A DNA stretch of 64,000 nucleotides from Emticicia agri (GCF_004168285.1 NZ_SEWF01000004.1:169789-233788), one strand, 5' to 3'; numbered from the stretch's first letter, positions 42,719-54,392 are shown. Notes: generated from the letters alone by a model not told the origin. Numbers and translations are program-made.

Positions 42719-45700
42719 ATGGCGCAGACATTCGGAAAAACCTGGTGGGGACAGCAATGGCTTAACTCTTTAAAAAATATTGATTATGGCAACCGGATTC
42801 CACGGGGTAGCACGTATGCCCGCAATGGTTCAGTTAAAAAAATTGAACTGGTTGATAACCAGATTTTTGCCAAAGTACAGGGTAGTCGCCCAAAGCCTTA
42901 CAACATAGCTATTGTTCTGCCACCTTTTACTGATTTGCAACGGCGGTCTTTCATGGAGCAACTGGCTCTAAGACCTGTTATTATCTCAAAACTACTCAAT
43001 CGTGAATTAGACCCTGAAGTATTGGCTATTGCCGAACGATTAGGGTTAAAGGTTTTTCCGAGACAATGGTCTGACCTAAAAATGCAGTGCAGTTGTCCTG
43101 ACTCGGCTGTTCCGTGTAAGCATCTGGCGGCTGTTATCTTTAAAACGAGTGTTGAAATAGACAATAACCCTTTTGTTATATTTGAGTTGCATGGCATGGA
43201 TTTGCTTGCCGAAATGAATAAACTCGGCAATTTTGTTTCGAAAGACAATGTAGCCATCTCTACACTTGAAAGCCTGTATTTTGATAAAAATGTAAAAAAA
43301 GCAAAGAAACCTGTTTTCAATGCTGAAAATGCGTATCAGAAACTTGCCTACAGCACCATTCCATCTGTGCATGAGCCTTTGCTGACACTGCTTTCAGATA
43401 ATCCCGTATTTTATACCGAAAAAACTGATTTTAAAGAAAAATACAGAGTTAATTTAGGGTATGCCATTAAAAATGCCCAGAAACTATTGCAAGGTAAACT
43501 GGAAATGGACGACTTGATTCGCCATTTCAGAACAGCCTCACCACTTGCCATTGACAAGCATACCCGTATTGAAATCAGGATTGATACCGACCATCAGCCT
43601 AAAGCACTATTCAACAATCATGCTTTTATTTTTTATCAGTTGTTGACACCCCTTTCGCAGATTCCGGCTAACAAGATTCCTGACTACCAGCCATCTGTAG
43701 CTGCGCTTCATACGTATTTTCAACTGGCGCTGCATCTGATAAGTAATGGAGCAGTAGTGCCGCAGATTCTACAACTGTCTGACAAGCAATACCTGATACG
43801 CTGGTTGCCTGCCATGCTTAACAAAGAGGTTCGGACATTGATAGAAAAAGTCGAACACATTACCCCGCCTGATATTTTTGTATGGCAGGATAAAACCAAC
43901 GAAAAAGGTATCAGCAAAAACCTTTCTCTCAATCTGCTTTCTGTTTTTATCACCGATTTAATCTCGGTTCTGGTTGATAAAATCCCTGACGATTTATACA
44001 TAAATCTTTTCTTTAAACGAAAAAGGTATGATTTCAGAAAACCTGGCGAGGAGGCTTTGAGTGGGGGAATACAGGCATGGCTGCAAAAATATTATTTATC
44101 ATCGGGTAATTATAAACTTCAACTCGTAGTTGAAGAAACCAACGGCGACCGTTTCAGGGTTAGTATCAATGTTGACTCTACCGATAAATTGTGGGACGGA
44201 GCAGTATCTCTGCACCAGATTCTGACACTTAAAAAATTCGACAAGCATCGGTTTGAAATCTTACAGGGAATTACCCAACTCAGCCCATTTATAAAGGGGC
44301 TTGATGCGTATATTAATAGTCAGGGCGAACAACCTATCCTCATGGAAAATGAGGTTTTTACGCCTTTTTTGCTGAAAATGATTCCGGTTATTGAGCTGTT
44401 AGCTATTGATATACTATTGCCAAAGTCGCTGAAAGAATTGTTGAAACCTAAGGTAAGCCTGCAACTGAAAGCGAAAAAAGGCAGGTCATTCCTGCGGTTA
44501 GACCAGTTACTCGATTTTGACTGGCAGGTAGCAATCGGAGATACTTTCATGAGTCAGGAAGAATTTAAAAAACTGCTGAAAAAATCAGACACCTTAATCA
44601 AATACAAATCGCAGTATGTCTATGCCGGCAAAGAAGACCTTGAAAAACTCTACAAACATTTCAATGCCGATAAAGAGTTATCTGCTTTTGAACTGCTGCG
44701 TGTAGCTTTAAGTGGAGAGTATTATGGGGCTAAAATAAGCCTGACAGACGAGGTAAGTGCTTTAATCAAAGAATTATCAGAGGTAAAAGAAGTGCCATTG
44801 CCTAAACATATAAACGCCAACCTGCGACCTTATCAGGAAAGAGGATTTGCCTGGATGTATAGAAATGCACAGATTGGGTTTGGCTCTGTAATTGCCGACG
44901 ATATGGGTCTTGGTAAAACCTTACAGGTAATTACGACTTTGCTGAAATACAAGGAAGAAGGCTTGCTTGATGGGAAAAAAGTACTGGTGGTTGCGCCAAC
45001 CGGATTGCTGACTAACTGGCAGGCCGAGATAGAGAAATTTGCCCCTATGCTAAAGGTTCAGGTTTTTCATGGCACTAACCGGAAAATCGGAGAGAACTTT
45101 GACATCTTGCTTACGTCTTATGGCATTGCCCGAACCGAAGCAACCCTGCTGAAAAAACAGTCGTGGCATTCGTTAGTCATAGACGAAGCACAGCACATAA
45201 AAAATCAGGATACTGCGCAGGCAAAAGCCATTAAAAGTATTGGTGCCGACAGTTTTATTGCCATGAGCGGAACACCCATTGAAAACCGTCTGAGCGAATT
45301 CTGGAGCATTATAGATTTTAGTAACCGTGGTTTACTGGGCAATCAGAAAGAGTTTCAGGAAACCTATGGTATGCCTATTGAGGTTTATAATGATACCGAT
45401 GTAGCCGAAACCCTGAAAAAAGTGACGGCTCCGTTTATGATGCGCCGCCTGAAAACAGATAAAACCATTATCAGCGATTTACCGGATAAAATAGAGATTG
45501 ACAGTTTTGCCACCTTGGCCAGAGAGCAGGCAAGCCTTTATGAAAAGACGGTGGAAGAAGCCATGAAAGAAATTGAGATGATTGATGATTCAGATAAAAA
45601 AGGCTTGTTTGTGCGTCAGGGTCTGGTATTACAGATGATTCTGGCGTTGAAACAAATCTGTAATCATCCGGCACAATTCTTAAAAAACAAGCAGTGGGAT

Positions 45701-46234
45701 TCTTCACAAAGTGGCAAATTAGCCCTTCTTTTTGATAAACTCGACAGCATTGTTGAAAGCAATGAAAAGGTGCTGATTTTTAGTCAGTTTACTGAAATGG
45801 GTAAAATGCTCAGACATTTTATTGAAGAACGGTATGCTGAAAGACCCCTGTTTTATCATGGAGGCAATACCATCAAAGAAAGAAAAGAAATGGTTGAGGC
45901 ATTTCAGACCAACCATGCCGATAAAATCTTTGTACTATCTTTAAAAGCAGCCGGAACAGGCTTAAACCTGACTGCTGCCAACCATGTCATTCATTATGAC
46001 TTGTGGTGGAATCCGGCTGTGGAGGCACAAGCTACCGATAGGGCTTACCGTATCGGACAAAAAAGTAATGTCATGGTGCATAGGCTTATTACTAAAAATA
46101 CCTTTGAAGAGCGCATCAATGAAATGATTCAAGCCAAGAAAGCCCTTGCCGACATGACAGTTGCCACAGGCGAAAGCTGGATAGGCAACCTGAGTAATAA
46201 GGAAATCAAGGATTTGTTTAAGATGAACGGATAA
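42719..46234 (+). CDS. SWIM zinc finger plus SNF2-family helicase
   Basis: 1171 residues. The SWIM finger is CSCPDSAVPCKHLAAV (about residues 123-138). After a long middle region the SNF2 ATPase begins: DDMGLGKTLQV (about 720), VVAPTGLLTNW, DEAQHIKN, MSGTPIENRL, then the helicase C half GTGLNLTAANHVIHYDLWWNP and DRAYRIGQ. Expected to remodel DNA-protein complexes; SWIM-SNF2 proteins of bacteria are linked to transcription or repair, but the role is unclear. Followed by a small membrane protein gene after 44 bp. Confidence 0.92.
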   Translation: MAQTFGKTWWGQQWLNSLKNIDYGNRIPRGSTYARNGSVKKIELVDNQIFAKVQGSRPKPYNIAIVLPPFTDLQRRSFMEQLALRPVIISKLLNRELDPEVLAIAERLGLKVFPRQWSDLKMQCSCPDSAVPCKHLAAVIFKTSVEIDNNPFVIFELHGMDLLAEMNKLGNFVSKDNVAISTLESLYFDKNVKKAKKPVFNAENAYQKLAYSTIPSVHEPLLTLLSDNPVFYTEKTDFKEKYRVNLGYAIKNAQKLLQGKLEMDDLIRHFRTASPLAIDKHTRIEIRIDTDHQPKALFNNHAFIFYQLLTPLSQIPANKIPDYQPSVAALHTYFQLALHLISNGAVVPQILQLSDKQYLIRWLPAMLNKEVRTLIEKVEHITPPDIFVWQDKTNEKGISKNLSLNLLSVFITDLISVLVDKIPDDLYINLFFKRKRYDFRKPGEEALSGGIQAWLQKYYLSSGNYKLQLVVEETNGDRFRVSINVDSTDKLWDGAVSLHQILTLKKFDKHRFEILQGITQLSPFIKGLDAYINSQGEQPILMENEVFTPFLLKMIPVIELLAIDILLPKSLKELLKPKVSLQLKAKKGRSFLRLDQLLDFDWQVAIGDTFMSQEEFKKLLKKSDTLIKYKSQYVYAGKEDLEKLYKHFNADKELSAFELLRVALSGEYYGAKISLTDEVSALIKELSEVKEVPLPKHINANLRPYQERGFAWMYRNAQIGFGSVIADDMGLGKTLQVITTLLKYKEEGLLDGKKVLVVAPTGLLTNWQAEIEKFAPMLKVQVFHGTNRKIGENFDILLTSYGIARTEATLLKKQSWHSLVIDEAQHIKNQDTAQAKAIKSIGADSFIAMSGTPIENRLSEFWSIIDFSNRGLLGNQKEFQETYGMPIEVYNDTDVAETLKKVTAPFMMRRLKTDKTIISDLPDKIEIDSFATLAREQASLYEKTVEEAMKEIEMIDDSDKKGLFVRQGLVLQMILALKQICNHPAQFLKNKQWDSSQSGKLALLFDKLDSIVESNEKVLIFSQFTEMGKMLRHFIEERYAERPLFYHGGNTIKERKEMVEAFQTNHADKIFVLSLKAAGTGLNLTAANHVIHYDLWWNPAVEAQATDRAYRIGQKSNVMVHRLITKNTFEERINEMIQAKKALADMTVATGESWIGNLSNKEIKDLFKMNG

Positions 46235-46278
46235 TTTGTTTCTGATTGAGTGAAGTTTATGCCTTAACTATAAATAGT

Positions 46279-46689
46279 ATGTTTGAACTACTGGCTGCAA
46301 AACTATCTGCCATACCTAAAAAGATTTTTCTGATAGACAGTGTCGGAGGCTTTTTAACTACACTTATCTTAGCTACTATTCTGGCAAATTTTGAGGCATA
46401 CTTTGCCATGCCTAGGCACATAGTTTATGTGTTAGCAGCAATCGGTTTGGTGTATATGTGTTATTCTTTTGCCTGTTATTTTTTCATCACAAACCATTAT
46501 CGGCTTTTCTTAAAACTCATTGTTTTTGCCAATATCTTTTACTCTTGCCTCACTCTTGGTTTGGTTTGTTATTTTTACGGAAACCTGACTGTTTTGGGTA
46601 TTTCTTATTTTCTTTTAGAAATTGTGGTGATTGTATGTTTGTCTATTATTGAATATAAGACCTACCAGTTATTATCAGCCAGTACTTGA
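46279..46689 (+). CDS. Small four-helix membrane protein of unknown function
   Basis: 136 residues from the ATG at 46279 (the TTG at 46246 upstream is less likely). Four hydrophobic segments: VGGFLTTLILATILANF, IVYVLAAIGLVYMCYSFACYFF, LIVFANIFYSCLTLGLVCYF, LGISYFLLEIVVIVCLSII. Not recognised. Confidence 0.6.
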   Translation: MFELLAAKLSAIPKKIFLIDSVGGFLTTLILATILANFEAYFAMPRHIVYVLAAIGLVYMCYSFACYFFITNHYRLFLKLIVFANIFYSCLTLGLVCYFYGNLTVLGISYFLLEIVVIVCLSIIEYKTYQLLSAST

Positions 46690-46797
46690 TAAACAACCTT
46701 TTTATTTTTAGAAATTTCCCATAGTTAACTAACAAAAAAAGCCCTCCCATTGCTGAAAGAGCTGATACGACTGGATTTAAACTACAGAACCACCGCA

Positions 46798-47136
46798 TTA
46801 ATTCCACATAGTGCCATGCAAACCTAAAACAATGCCCATCCATAAACCTACTAAATAGATAAGCACTGCCAGTATATTGGCTATTATTTTTTGGGTGCTT
46901 CCCTGAACACGAAGAAAATCAAGAAAATGATTACATACACCTGCGGCCGCTCCTGCCAAAGGGGTAACAATTAAGGGTTGAACTAACCAGTATTGTCCCC
47001 AGTCAGGATGATTCGGATTTACTCTTAATACAAAAAAAAGTATTACGGCCAACCCGATAGCAGTACCAATGAGTACGCGCCTGATTAACAATGGGGTATT
47101 AAAATTCTGTGCTGATAAATTGTTTTTCGCTGTCAT
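46798..47136 (-). CDS. Small membrane protein, paralogue A
   Basis: 112 residues with three hydrophobic segments (IGTAIGLAVILFFVL, PLIVTPLAGAAAGVCNHF, ANILAVLIYLVGLWMGIVLGL) after a polar N-terminus MTAKNNLSAQNF. It closely resembles 47592-47930 (shared MTAKNNL, WGxYW, VTPLAGAxAG, NHxLDFLR, LIYLxGLWMG). Related proteins are sometimes named KefB-type but lack its large transporter domain, so I do not use that name. Function unknown. Confidence 0.65.
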   Translation of the reverse strand: MTAKNNLSAQNFNTPLLIRRVLIGTAIGLAVILFFVLRVNPNHPDWGQYWLVQPLIVTPLAGAAAGVCNHFLDFLRVQGSTQKIIANILAVLIYLVGLWMGIVLGLHGTMWN

Positions 47137-47158
47137 AATTTTATAATGTTTTTTATAT

Positions 47159-47270
47159 TACTATACAATTTTGCCACGATGTACACAAAAGTCACAATGT
47201 TACACAATTTGTTAAAGTGAAAAATTAACTAAGCGTTCCTGTTTAGTCCTATTATTAAAATTGTATAGTA
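47159..47270. promoter_or_regulatory. Inverted sites TACTATACAATTTT flanking a promoter-like stretch
   Basis: 47159-47172 (TACTATACAATTTT) and 47257-47270 (AAAATTGTATAGTA) are exact reverse complements 84 bp apart, upstream of the minus-strand paralogue A gene. They could be paired binding sites or the ends of a short element. Confidence 0.35.
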
Positions 47271-47327
47271 GTATACATGTTTTTATCTGGTTGATTGTCT
47301 TTAAACTCTATTGAATATTTGTAGGCA

Positions 47328-47534
47328 TCAAACTCTGCTTTTTCTGAAGTAGTTCTGTATTAGATTACCTACAAACCCAAATAACAAACCGCTGATAACC
47401 GAAATAATAACTACTGCACCGGGTGCCAGTTCGTCATCAGGCGATGTTCTGTCGATAACTAATATTTTGAACAGAAACAGAAACCCGGCCATTCCGATAA
47501 TAAATCCTGTGATTTTACCTGCCATGTTTTTCAT
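47328..47534 (-). CDS. Small two-helix membrane protein
   Basis: 68 residues with two hydrophobic segments (GFIIGMAGFLFLFKIL and AVVIISVISGLLFGFVGNL). It lies between the two paralogous membrane protein genes on the same strand, so it probably belongs with them. Function unknown. Confidence 0.55.
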   Translation of the reverse strand: MKNMAGKITGFIIGMAGFLFLFKILVIDRTSPDDELAPGAVVIISVISGLLFGFVGNLIQNYFRKSRV

Positions 47535-47591
47535 AATTGTATTTTTTTTAAAGATTGAACCATTGATTTATATCATTTATTGACACAGTGA

Positions 47592-47930
47592 TTAATCCCA
47601 TAAAGTACCGTCAAGCCCTGCTACCATGCCCATCCAGAGACCAATCAGGTAAATAATAACCATTAAAACATTAGCCAATATCTTTTTTGACCCACCCTGG
47701 TTACGAAGAAAATCGAGCAAATGGTTGCATAACCCGGCCAATGCACCAGCCAATGGTGTAACAATAAAGGGTCTTACCATCCAATACGGTCCCCATTCAG
47801 GATGTGGTGTTTTAATGGGTAATATAAATAGCGCAATTAAGGCCAAACCGATTGCGGCTCCAGTTAATACCCGTTTGATTAATAAAGCCGAATTAGATGG
47901 CTGTGCTGTTAAATTGTTTTTCGCTGTCAT
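47592..47930 (-). CDS. Small membrane protein, paralogue B
   Basis: 112 residues, three hydrophobic segments (GAAIGLALIALFIL, PFIVTPLAGALAGLCNHL, NVLMVIIYLIGLWMGMVAGL), the same plan as 46798-47136. Tandem duplication with divergence. Function unknown. Confidence 0.65.
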   Translation of the reverse strand: MTAKNNLTAQPSNSALLIKRVLTGAAIGLALIALFILPIKTPHPEWGPYWMVRPFIVTPLAGALAGLCNHLLDFLRNQGGSKKILANVLMVIIYLIGLWMGMVAGLDGTLWD

Positions 47931-48014
47931 AATGTTGTAAGTTTATATTTGATTTGTAAATTTTCCAGTACTTAAATCGAACTTTAAACGCAACGGATTA
48001 ACAATCCGTTTTAC

Positions 48015-49349
48015 TTAATTTTCTTTTGTAAAAACTCTTTCTCCGTTACGGCGTTTTACTGTCATCTGCTTTTTGGCAAGGTCAAATTCTACTACTACCG
48101 CCCCCTCAATCTGAAATTTTTCCTGTGTTACGGCTTCAAGCGCCACAGCGGTTGAGTTGGGTGGTTGAAAGAACAAAGTAGTGCCGTCTGTAGTAACGGT
48201 AAATTTCACAGGGGCTTCCGGTGTTGCATATACTCCGGCATATTTTTCAAGTATTTCACGGCTGACTGAGACTGATTCGAGCGCAGGAATCTGAAATGGT
48301 TTATTGTAATAAATATCTGTTGCTCCGTTCATGATATTGCCTACCGGATAAACCTTAGCATTAGTAGCGTAGGCCACCACCAGTTTTTCTTCGGGTAGAT
48401 AAGCCAGCCATGCGCCATAGTTGTCGGCACCGCCTGTATGTCCATAGAAAGTCTTTCCGGCAAAGGTGAAAGGCTCCATGCCCAAGCCATCGCCATCTAC
48501 AATGGTTTTCATCTGTTCAAGACTCTCATTGGATACTATTTTACCATCGAACAATGCCTGAATGAATTTTGCCATGTCGACTGGTGTAGAGATAATAGCT
48601 CCTGCACTGAATAAAATACTCGGATGAGTTTCGGCTACCGGTTTCCATTCGCCCCCAAGGTTCATGTAAGTAAGTGCTTCATTTTTGCTGGCATCAATAT
48701 TTCCGGTAGCGATGTAAGTATCTTTTAGACCGATTTTTGAAAAGATTCTTTCTTCAACAAGGGTTGCATAGGGTTTGCCCGTTACCTTTTCCAGAATAAG
48801 TCCTAAAACCAGATAAGCCGAATTACTGTACACATGTTTAGTACCCGGTTCAAAATCAGGCGTGGCTTTGGTGATGAGCGCAAGCATTTCTTCTTTGGTC
48901 ATCGGTGTTGTATTCACATTTTCCTTTGCATTCTGTTCACGCTTGATATTCGGAATACCACTGCGATGCCTGAGTATCTGCAGAATGGTAATTTTCTGGG
49001 CATTGGGAATCTGTGGAAAAAATTTATCAATAGTATCGGTGAGTTTTAGTTTTCCTTCTTCCACAAGCTGAATAAGCACCGCAGCCGTGAACATTTTGGT
49101 TATCGAACCAATTCTATACCGTGTATGAAGGCTTGAAGGTTTCTTTTCATTGCCATTAATGTGGCTGTAGCCAATAGCCTTGCTATATTGTACTTCGCCA
49201 TTTTTAGCAATCACGAAAGTACCCATAGCCTTGTTTTTTTCGGCAAGACGGTCAAAAAACTGGTCGAGTTTTGCTTTGTCGAACGACTGCCCGTAGGTCA
49301 GGTTGCAAAGTAGCATGGTCAGAGAAATGGTAAAAAATAGCTTTTTCAT
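48015..49349 (-). CDS. Serine hydrolase (class C beta-lactamase fold)
   Basis: 444 residues, signal peptide about 1-20. Catalytic motif GSITKMFTAAV (S-x-x-K), YSNSAYLVLG (Y-x-N), and HTGGADNYGAW near the end. A C-terminal beta domain of about 100 residues follows, as in D-aminopeptidase or esterase members. Distinct from 20612-22030, which has a TPR tail. Periplasmic; substrate unknown. Confidence 0.86.
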   Translation of the reverse strand: MKKLFFTISLTMLLCNLTYGQSFDKAKLDQFFDRLAEKNKAMGTFVIAKNGEVQYSKAIGYSHINGNEKKPSSLHTRYRIGSITKMFTAAVLIQLVEEGKLKLTDTIDKFFPQIPNAQKITILQILRHRSGIPNIKREQNAKENVNTTPMTKEEMLALITKATPDFEPGTKHVYSNSAYLVLGLILEKVTGKPYATLVEERIFSKIGLKDTYIATGNIDASKNEALTYMNLGGEWKPVAETHPSILFSAGAIISTPVDMAKFIQALFDGKIVSNESLEQMKTIVDGDGLGMEPFTFAGKTFYGHTGGADNYGAWLAYLPEEKLVVAYATNAKVYPVGNIMNGATDIYYNKPFQIPALESVSVSREILEKYAGVYATPEAPVKFTVTTDGTTLFFQPPNSTAVALEAVTQEKFQIEGAVVVEFDLAKKQMTVKRRNGERVFTKEN

Positions 49350-49734
49350 AATTTGAGATAAACTGCTGACAGGCAGCGTTTGAGCTTTATTTAAAGTACT
49401 GTAATGCTTTTTTATATGAATGCTTTGGGTCTGAAATCTGTTTTTCTCTCTGCTTTCCTTCTCTCTTTTATTCCGCTTACTCTCCTATCTGTTGAATGAC
49501 AGGACAAAGGTAATTGAAAGTACTTTGTATTTAAAAGTAATTTGAGAAAAAATTTTCAACTATTTTCAATTTGTCTCTACTGCTTTATTTTAAAGATTTA
49601 GTTTTTCAATTATTTGCTGTTAAAATCTTGAGTCAGAATTATTATAGATGCCTTCATGCGTATAGTCATAAGAATACATCTGAAGTAAATATACCTTTAC
49701 AAATCTGTCGTTAATCATAAGAGGGGTCTTAAAT

Positions 49735-49770
49735 ATAGATTTCATCTATCAAACTATAGAATTATTCGAT
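49735..49770 (+). promoter_or_regulatory. OxyR-like tandem site upstream of katG
   Basis: 49735-49749 reads ATAGATTTCATCTAT, a full match to the OxyR half-site ATAG-N-T-N3-A-N-CTAT. A second, weaker block at 49756-49770 (ATAG-AATTATT-CGAT) follows at a 6-base spacer (7 in the E. coli consensus). It is 93-128 bp upstream of the katG ATG. In the surrounding gene-free stretch 49350-49862 (513 bp) I also see a repeat of ATACCTTTACA at 49690-49701 and 49793-49803, and no gene. Confidence 0.5.
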
Positions 49771-49847
49771 TTTGATTATTATACCTAAGATTATACCTTT
49801 ACACCCTCAGACTTTTAGTACAACTTAAGTATTCACAAAATCTATAA

Positions 49848-52139
<2,292 letters not shown>

Positions 52140-52153
52140 TAAGGAATCAGAAT

Positions 52154-52329
52154 GGTGTCTCAAAAGGAAATTGCACCAAATATTGTTTGGAAAAGACCCT
52201 CACCCCAACCCCTCTCCTGGAAAAGGAGAGGGGCTAAAAGTCTCCCTCTCCCGTGGGAGAGGGAGATTTAGAGGGTGAGGAGAATTTTTTACCAAATAAT
52301 ATTTGGCTTGGTAAACTTTTGAGACAACC
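52154..52329. repeat. MITE-like element with GGTGTCTCAAAAG ends
   Basis: The outer ends pair: GGTGTCTCAAAAG (52154-52166) with CTTTTGAGACAACC (52316-52329). The next block CCAAATATT-TTTGG pairs with ACCAAATAATATTTGG. The centre is a long CT-rich hairpin (CCCTCTCC / GGAGAGGG). It is 176 bp long, non-coding, just past the katG stop, and looks like a small non-autonomous element. Confidence 0.7.
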
Positions 52330-52356
52330 TCCTTTTATTTAACTCCTCCCACCAAC

Positions 52357-52926
52357 TCAAACCCTCAACATACCTCTGAATCCTCTGGCAGAATAGTACG
52401 AATCGGCGCCGTTATGATAGGTAAATATGTGATTATACCGACGGTCACAAAAGAGGGCACCACCTAATTTTCTGATTTCAGCAGGGGTTTGTATCCAACT
52501 TGATGTTTTTAAATCAAAACTTCCGAGTTCCTGTAAAGCCTTATACTGTTCTTCTGTCAGCAAATCAATGCCCATATCGGCTGCCATGTTCATAGCACTA
52601 TCTGCCGGTTTATGTTCTTTTCTTGCCTGCAATGCTGTATGGTCATAACAAATACTTCTGCGTCCTTTGGGGCTTTCGGGCGAGCAATCACAAAAAAGAT
52701 ATTCTCCGGTCTTTTCATCATAGCCAATTACGTCCGGCTCTCCTTCGGTCATTTCCATTTCATTGATAGAATAGAGTTTTTCTGTATTGCCTTCCAGTTT
52801 TGCCTGTACTTTCATCCATTCAATACCTGCATGGCGTTTCATGTTTTTCTCAAAACGGGTTTTCAAAGTTTTCAGTAATTCTTCCTGCTCTTCTGTTGAT
52901 AGCTCCTGTTTATTCGTATTTTTCAT
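52357..52926 (-). CDS. DUF4256-family protein
   Basis: 189 residues. It matches the DUF4256 pattern: LLKTLKTRFEKNMKRHAGIEW, GEPDVIGYDEKTGEYLFCDCSPESP, RRSICYDHTALQARKEHKP and GGALFCDRRYNHIFTYHNGADSYYSARGFRG. Cytoplasmic, of unknown function, common in soil and freshwater bacteria. Confidence 0.85.
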   Translation of the reverse strand: MKNTNKQELSTEEQEELLKTLKTRFEKNMKRHAGIEWMKVQAKLEGNTEKLYSINEMEMTEGEPDVIGYDEKTGEYLFCDCSPESPKGRRSICYDHTALQARKEHKPADSAMNMAADMGIDLLTEEQYKALQELGSFDLKTSSWIQTPAEIRKLGGALFCDRRYNHIFTYHNGADSYYSARGFRGMLRV

Positions 52927-52949
52927 CAGTTTATTGTGTTGAATGGTTT

Positions 52950-53156
52950 AGAGTATGTTTAAAAATTATTGTTCGACCTACAAGAATATCCGCGCGGCGT
53001 CCGCTTTTTCAGTTATGCTGCGTTGCATTTTTTCGATGTAGCTGCCGCTTCGGCGGTCCGATGGCTACATCTGCAAAATACGCCTTGCCTAACTAAAAAA
53101 TCTTATTCTTTCGGCGGCCGCCGCGCGGTCAGAAAAACAAAATTTAAACATACTCT
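52950..53156. repeat. Fold-back MITE-like element with three GC-rich blocks
   Basis: Terminal inverted repeats AGAGTATGTTTAAA (52950-52963) and its exact complement (53143-53156). The interior folds back along most of its length (for example GATGTAGC 53035-53042 with GCTACATC 53064-53071). GC-rich blocks stand at 52990-53004 (CCGCGCGGCGTCCGC), 53044-53060 (GCCGCTTCGGCGGTCCG) and 53112-53130 (CGGCGGCCG...CGCGGTC), while the rest is AT-rich. Confidence 0.7.
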
Positions 53157-53214
53157 TATAATTGTTTGTACTGGCATGAATTCATAAAAAAAGAAATCAA
53201 CTTTAGGATTCATT

Positions 53215-53592
53215 TTATTGAGGGCTAAGTTTTCTGTCGGCTGGTCTGAAATACCACGAGACCGCAGTCAGGACAATTAATAACAACGGTCCGAAAAGCT
53301 CTTTAGCAGTATCGCCAACAGCAATGTGAGAATACACTGCCCCTGACATGGCAAAGAAAAAACCTGCATAAGCCCATTCTTTTACCAATGCAAACTTAGG
53401 AACAAGCACGGCTATTACACCCAGCAATTTCCAGATGCCCAATAGTGTCAAAAAATATACAGGATACCCGAGGCGGTTCATCATCTCTGTTTCTTCTTTC
53501 AGATGAATAAGCTGAACGCCTCCGGTTGAGGCCATTCCTAACGCCAACCAGACGGTGGCAACCCAATAGGTAATTTTTTGTGTTTTTGTCAT
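53215..53592 (-). CDS. DoxX-family membrane protein
   Basis: 125 residues, four hydrophobic segments (YWVATVWLALGMASTGG, YFLTLLGIWKLLGVIAVLV, WAYAGFFFAMSGAVYSHI, LLLIVLTAVSWYF). It is the third gene of an ArsR-SRPBCC-DoxX unit (54392 to 53215), close to the SRPBCC gene (10 bp). Function of this branch is uncertain. Confidence 0.82.
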   Translation of the reverse strand: MTKTQKITYWVATVWLALGMASTGGVQLIHLKEETEMMNRLGYPVYFLTLLGIWKLLGVIAVLVPKFALVKEWAYAGFFFAMSGAVYSHIAVGDTAKELFGPLLLIVLTAVSWYFRPADRKLSPQ

Positions 53593-53602
53593 GAGATGTT
53601 GA

Positions 53603-54070
53603 TTAGATTAGTTTACTTACTACATTTTGTAAACGGTTATGCGCCATATTGATACCCTGCGAAAAGGGCAATTTCAGCATCTGGTCACGCATGGCAACCG
53701 ATTTATACACCACGTGCATGGTGAGTTTACAGGTATCGTCGGTGAGTTTCTCAAAATCCAGAAATTCGAGCTGAACATCAAAAGGAGTATTCTCCATTTC
53801 AAATGTCCGCACAATTCTACTATCCGGAACAAAATCATGAATTACCCCTCCTGACCTTAATAGCACATTTCCCTGCGCATCGCTGGTCTGAAACTGCCAG
53901 CTGCCATGCTTTTTATTTTCTAATTTCAGCACTTTTGTTCCCATCCATTGTTCCACAATTTCGGGTTCTACATAAGCTCTGAAAAGTAACGCTAAAGGCA
54001 AATCGAACTCCCTTGTAATGGTTAGTTCCTGTTTGCCATCTTCAGCCTGTATTTTTGTTTTTCGTTCCAT
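53603..54070 (-). CDS. SRPBCC / AHSA1-type domain protein
   Basis: 155 residues: ITREFDLPLALLFRAYVEPEIVEQWMG, SGGVIHDFVPDSRIVRTFEM, and the C-terminal helix MLKLPFSQGINMAHNRLQN. AHSA1-type START-like fold that binds hydrophobic ligands or acts as a chaperone-like protein. One base separates it from the ArsR stop at 54072. Confidence 0.85.
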   Translation of the reverse strand: MERKTKIQAEDGKQELTITREFDLPLALLFRAYVEPEIVEQWMGTKVLKLENKKHGSWQFQTSDAQGNVLLRSGGVIHDFVPDSRIVRTFEMENTPFDVQLEFLDFEKLTDDTCKLTMHVVYKSVAMRDQMLKLPFSQGINMAHNRLQNVVSKLI

Positions 54071-54071
54071 A

Positions 54072-54392
54072 TTAGCTGTTTTTATATTTTTTCATGATAG
54101 ATTCCAGTTTGTTGAATCGGTCATCCCATAGCTTGCGGAACGCCTCAATAAAGTCAGCTATCTCATTCATTTTTTCAGGATTAATATGATAATACATTTC
54201 TCTGCCATTTGGCTGCTGCTGAAGCAGTTCGCACTCGGTAAGTATCTGTAAATGTTTCGATACCGTAGGTCTTGCTGTATCAAAGTTAGCGGCTATGGCT
54301 CCTGCGGTCATAGACTGCGAAGCCACTAATAAAATAATAGCCCTGCGTGTGGGGTCTGCTATTGCCTGAAAAACGTCTCGTCTTAAATTCAT
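54072..54392 (-). CDS. ArsR-family transcriptional regulator
   Basis: 106 residues with a winged helix: [53 protein letters not shown], and [10 protein letters not shown]. No cysteine metal-binding motif, so probably not a metal sensor; this subclass often controls an AHSA1 and DoxX gene as here. It is the first gene of the operon and may autoregulate. Confidence 0.88.
   Translation of the reverse strand: MNLRRDVFQAIADPTRRAIILLVASQSMTAGAIAANFDTARPTVSKHLQILTECELLQQQPNGREMYYHINPEKMNEIADFIEAFRKLWDDRFNKLESIMKKYKNS

Noticed and set aside
46798..47136. KefB potassium transporter
   Set aside because: The protein is only 112 residues with three helices and lacks the antiporter and RCK domains.
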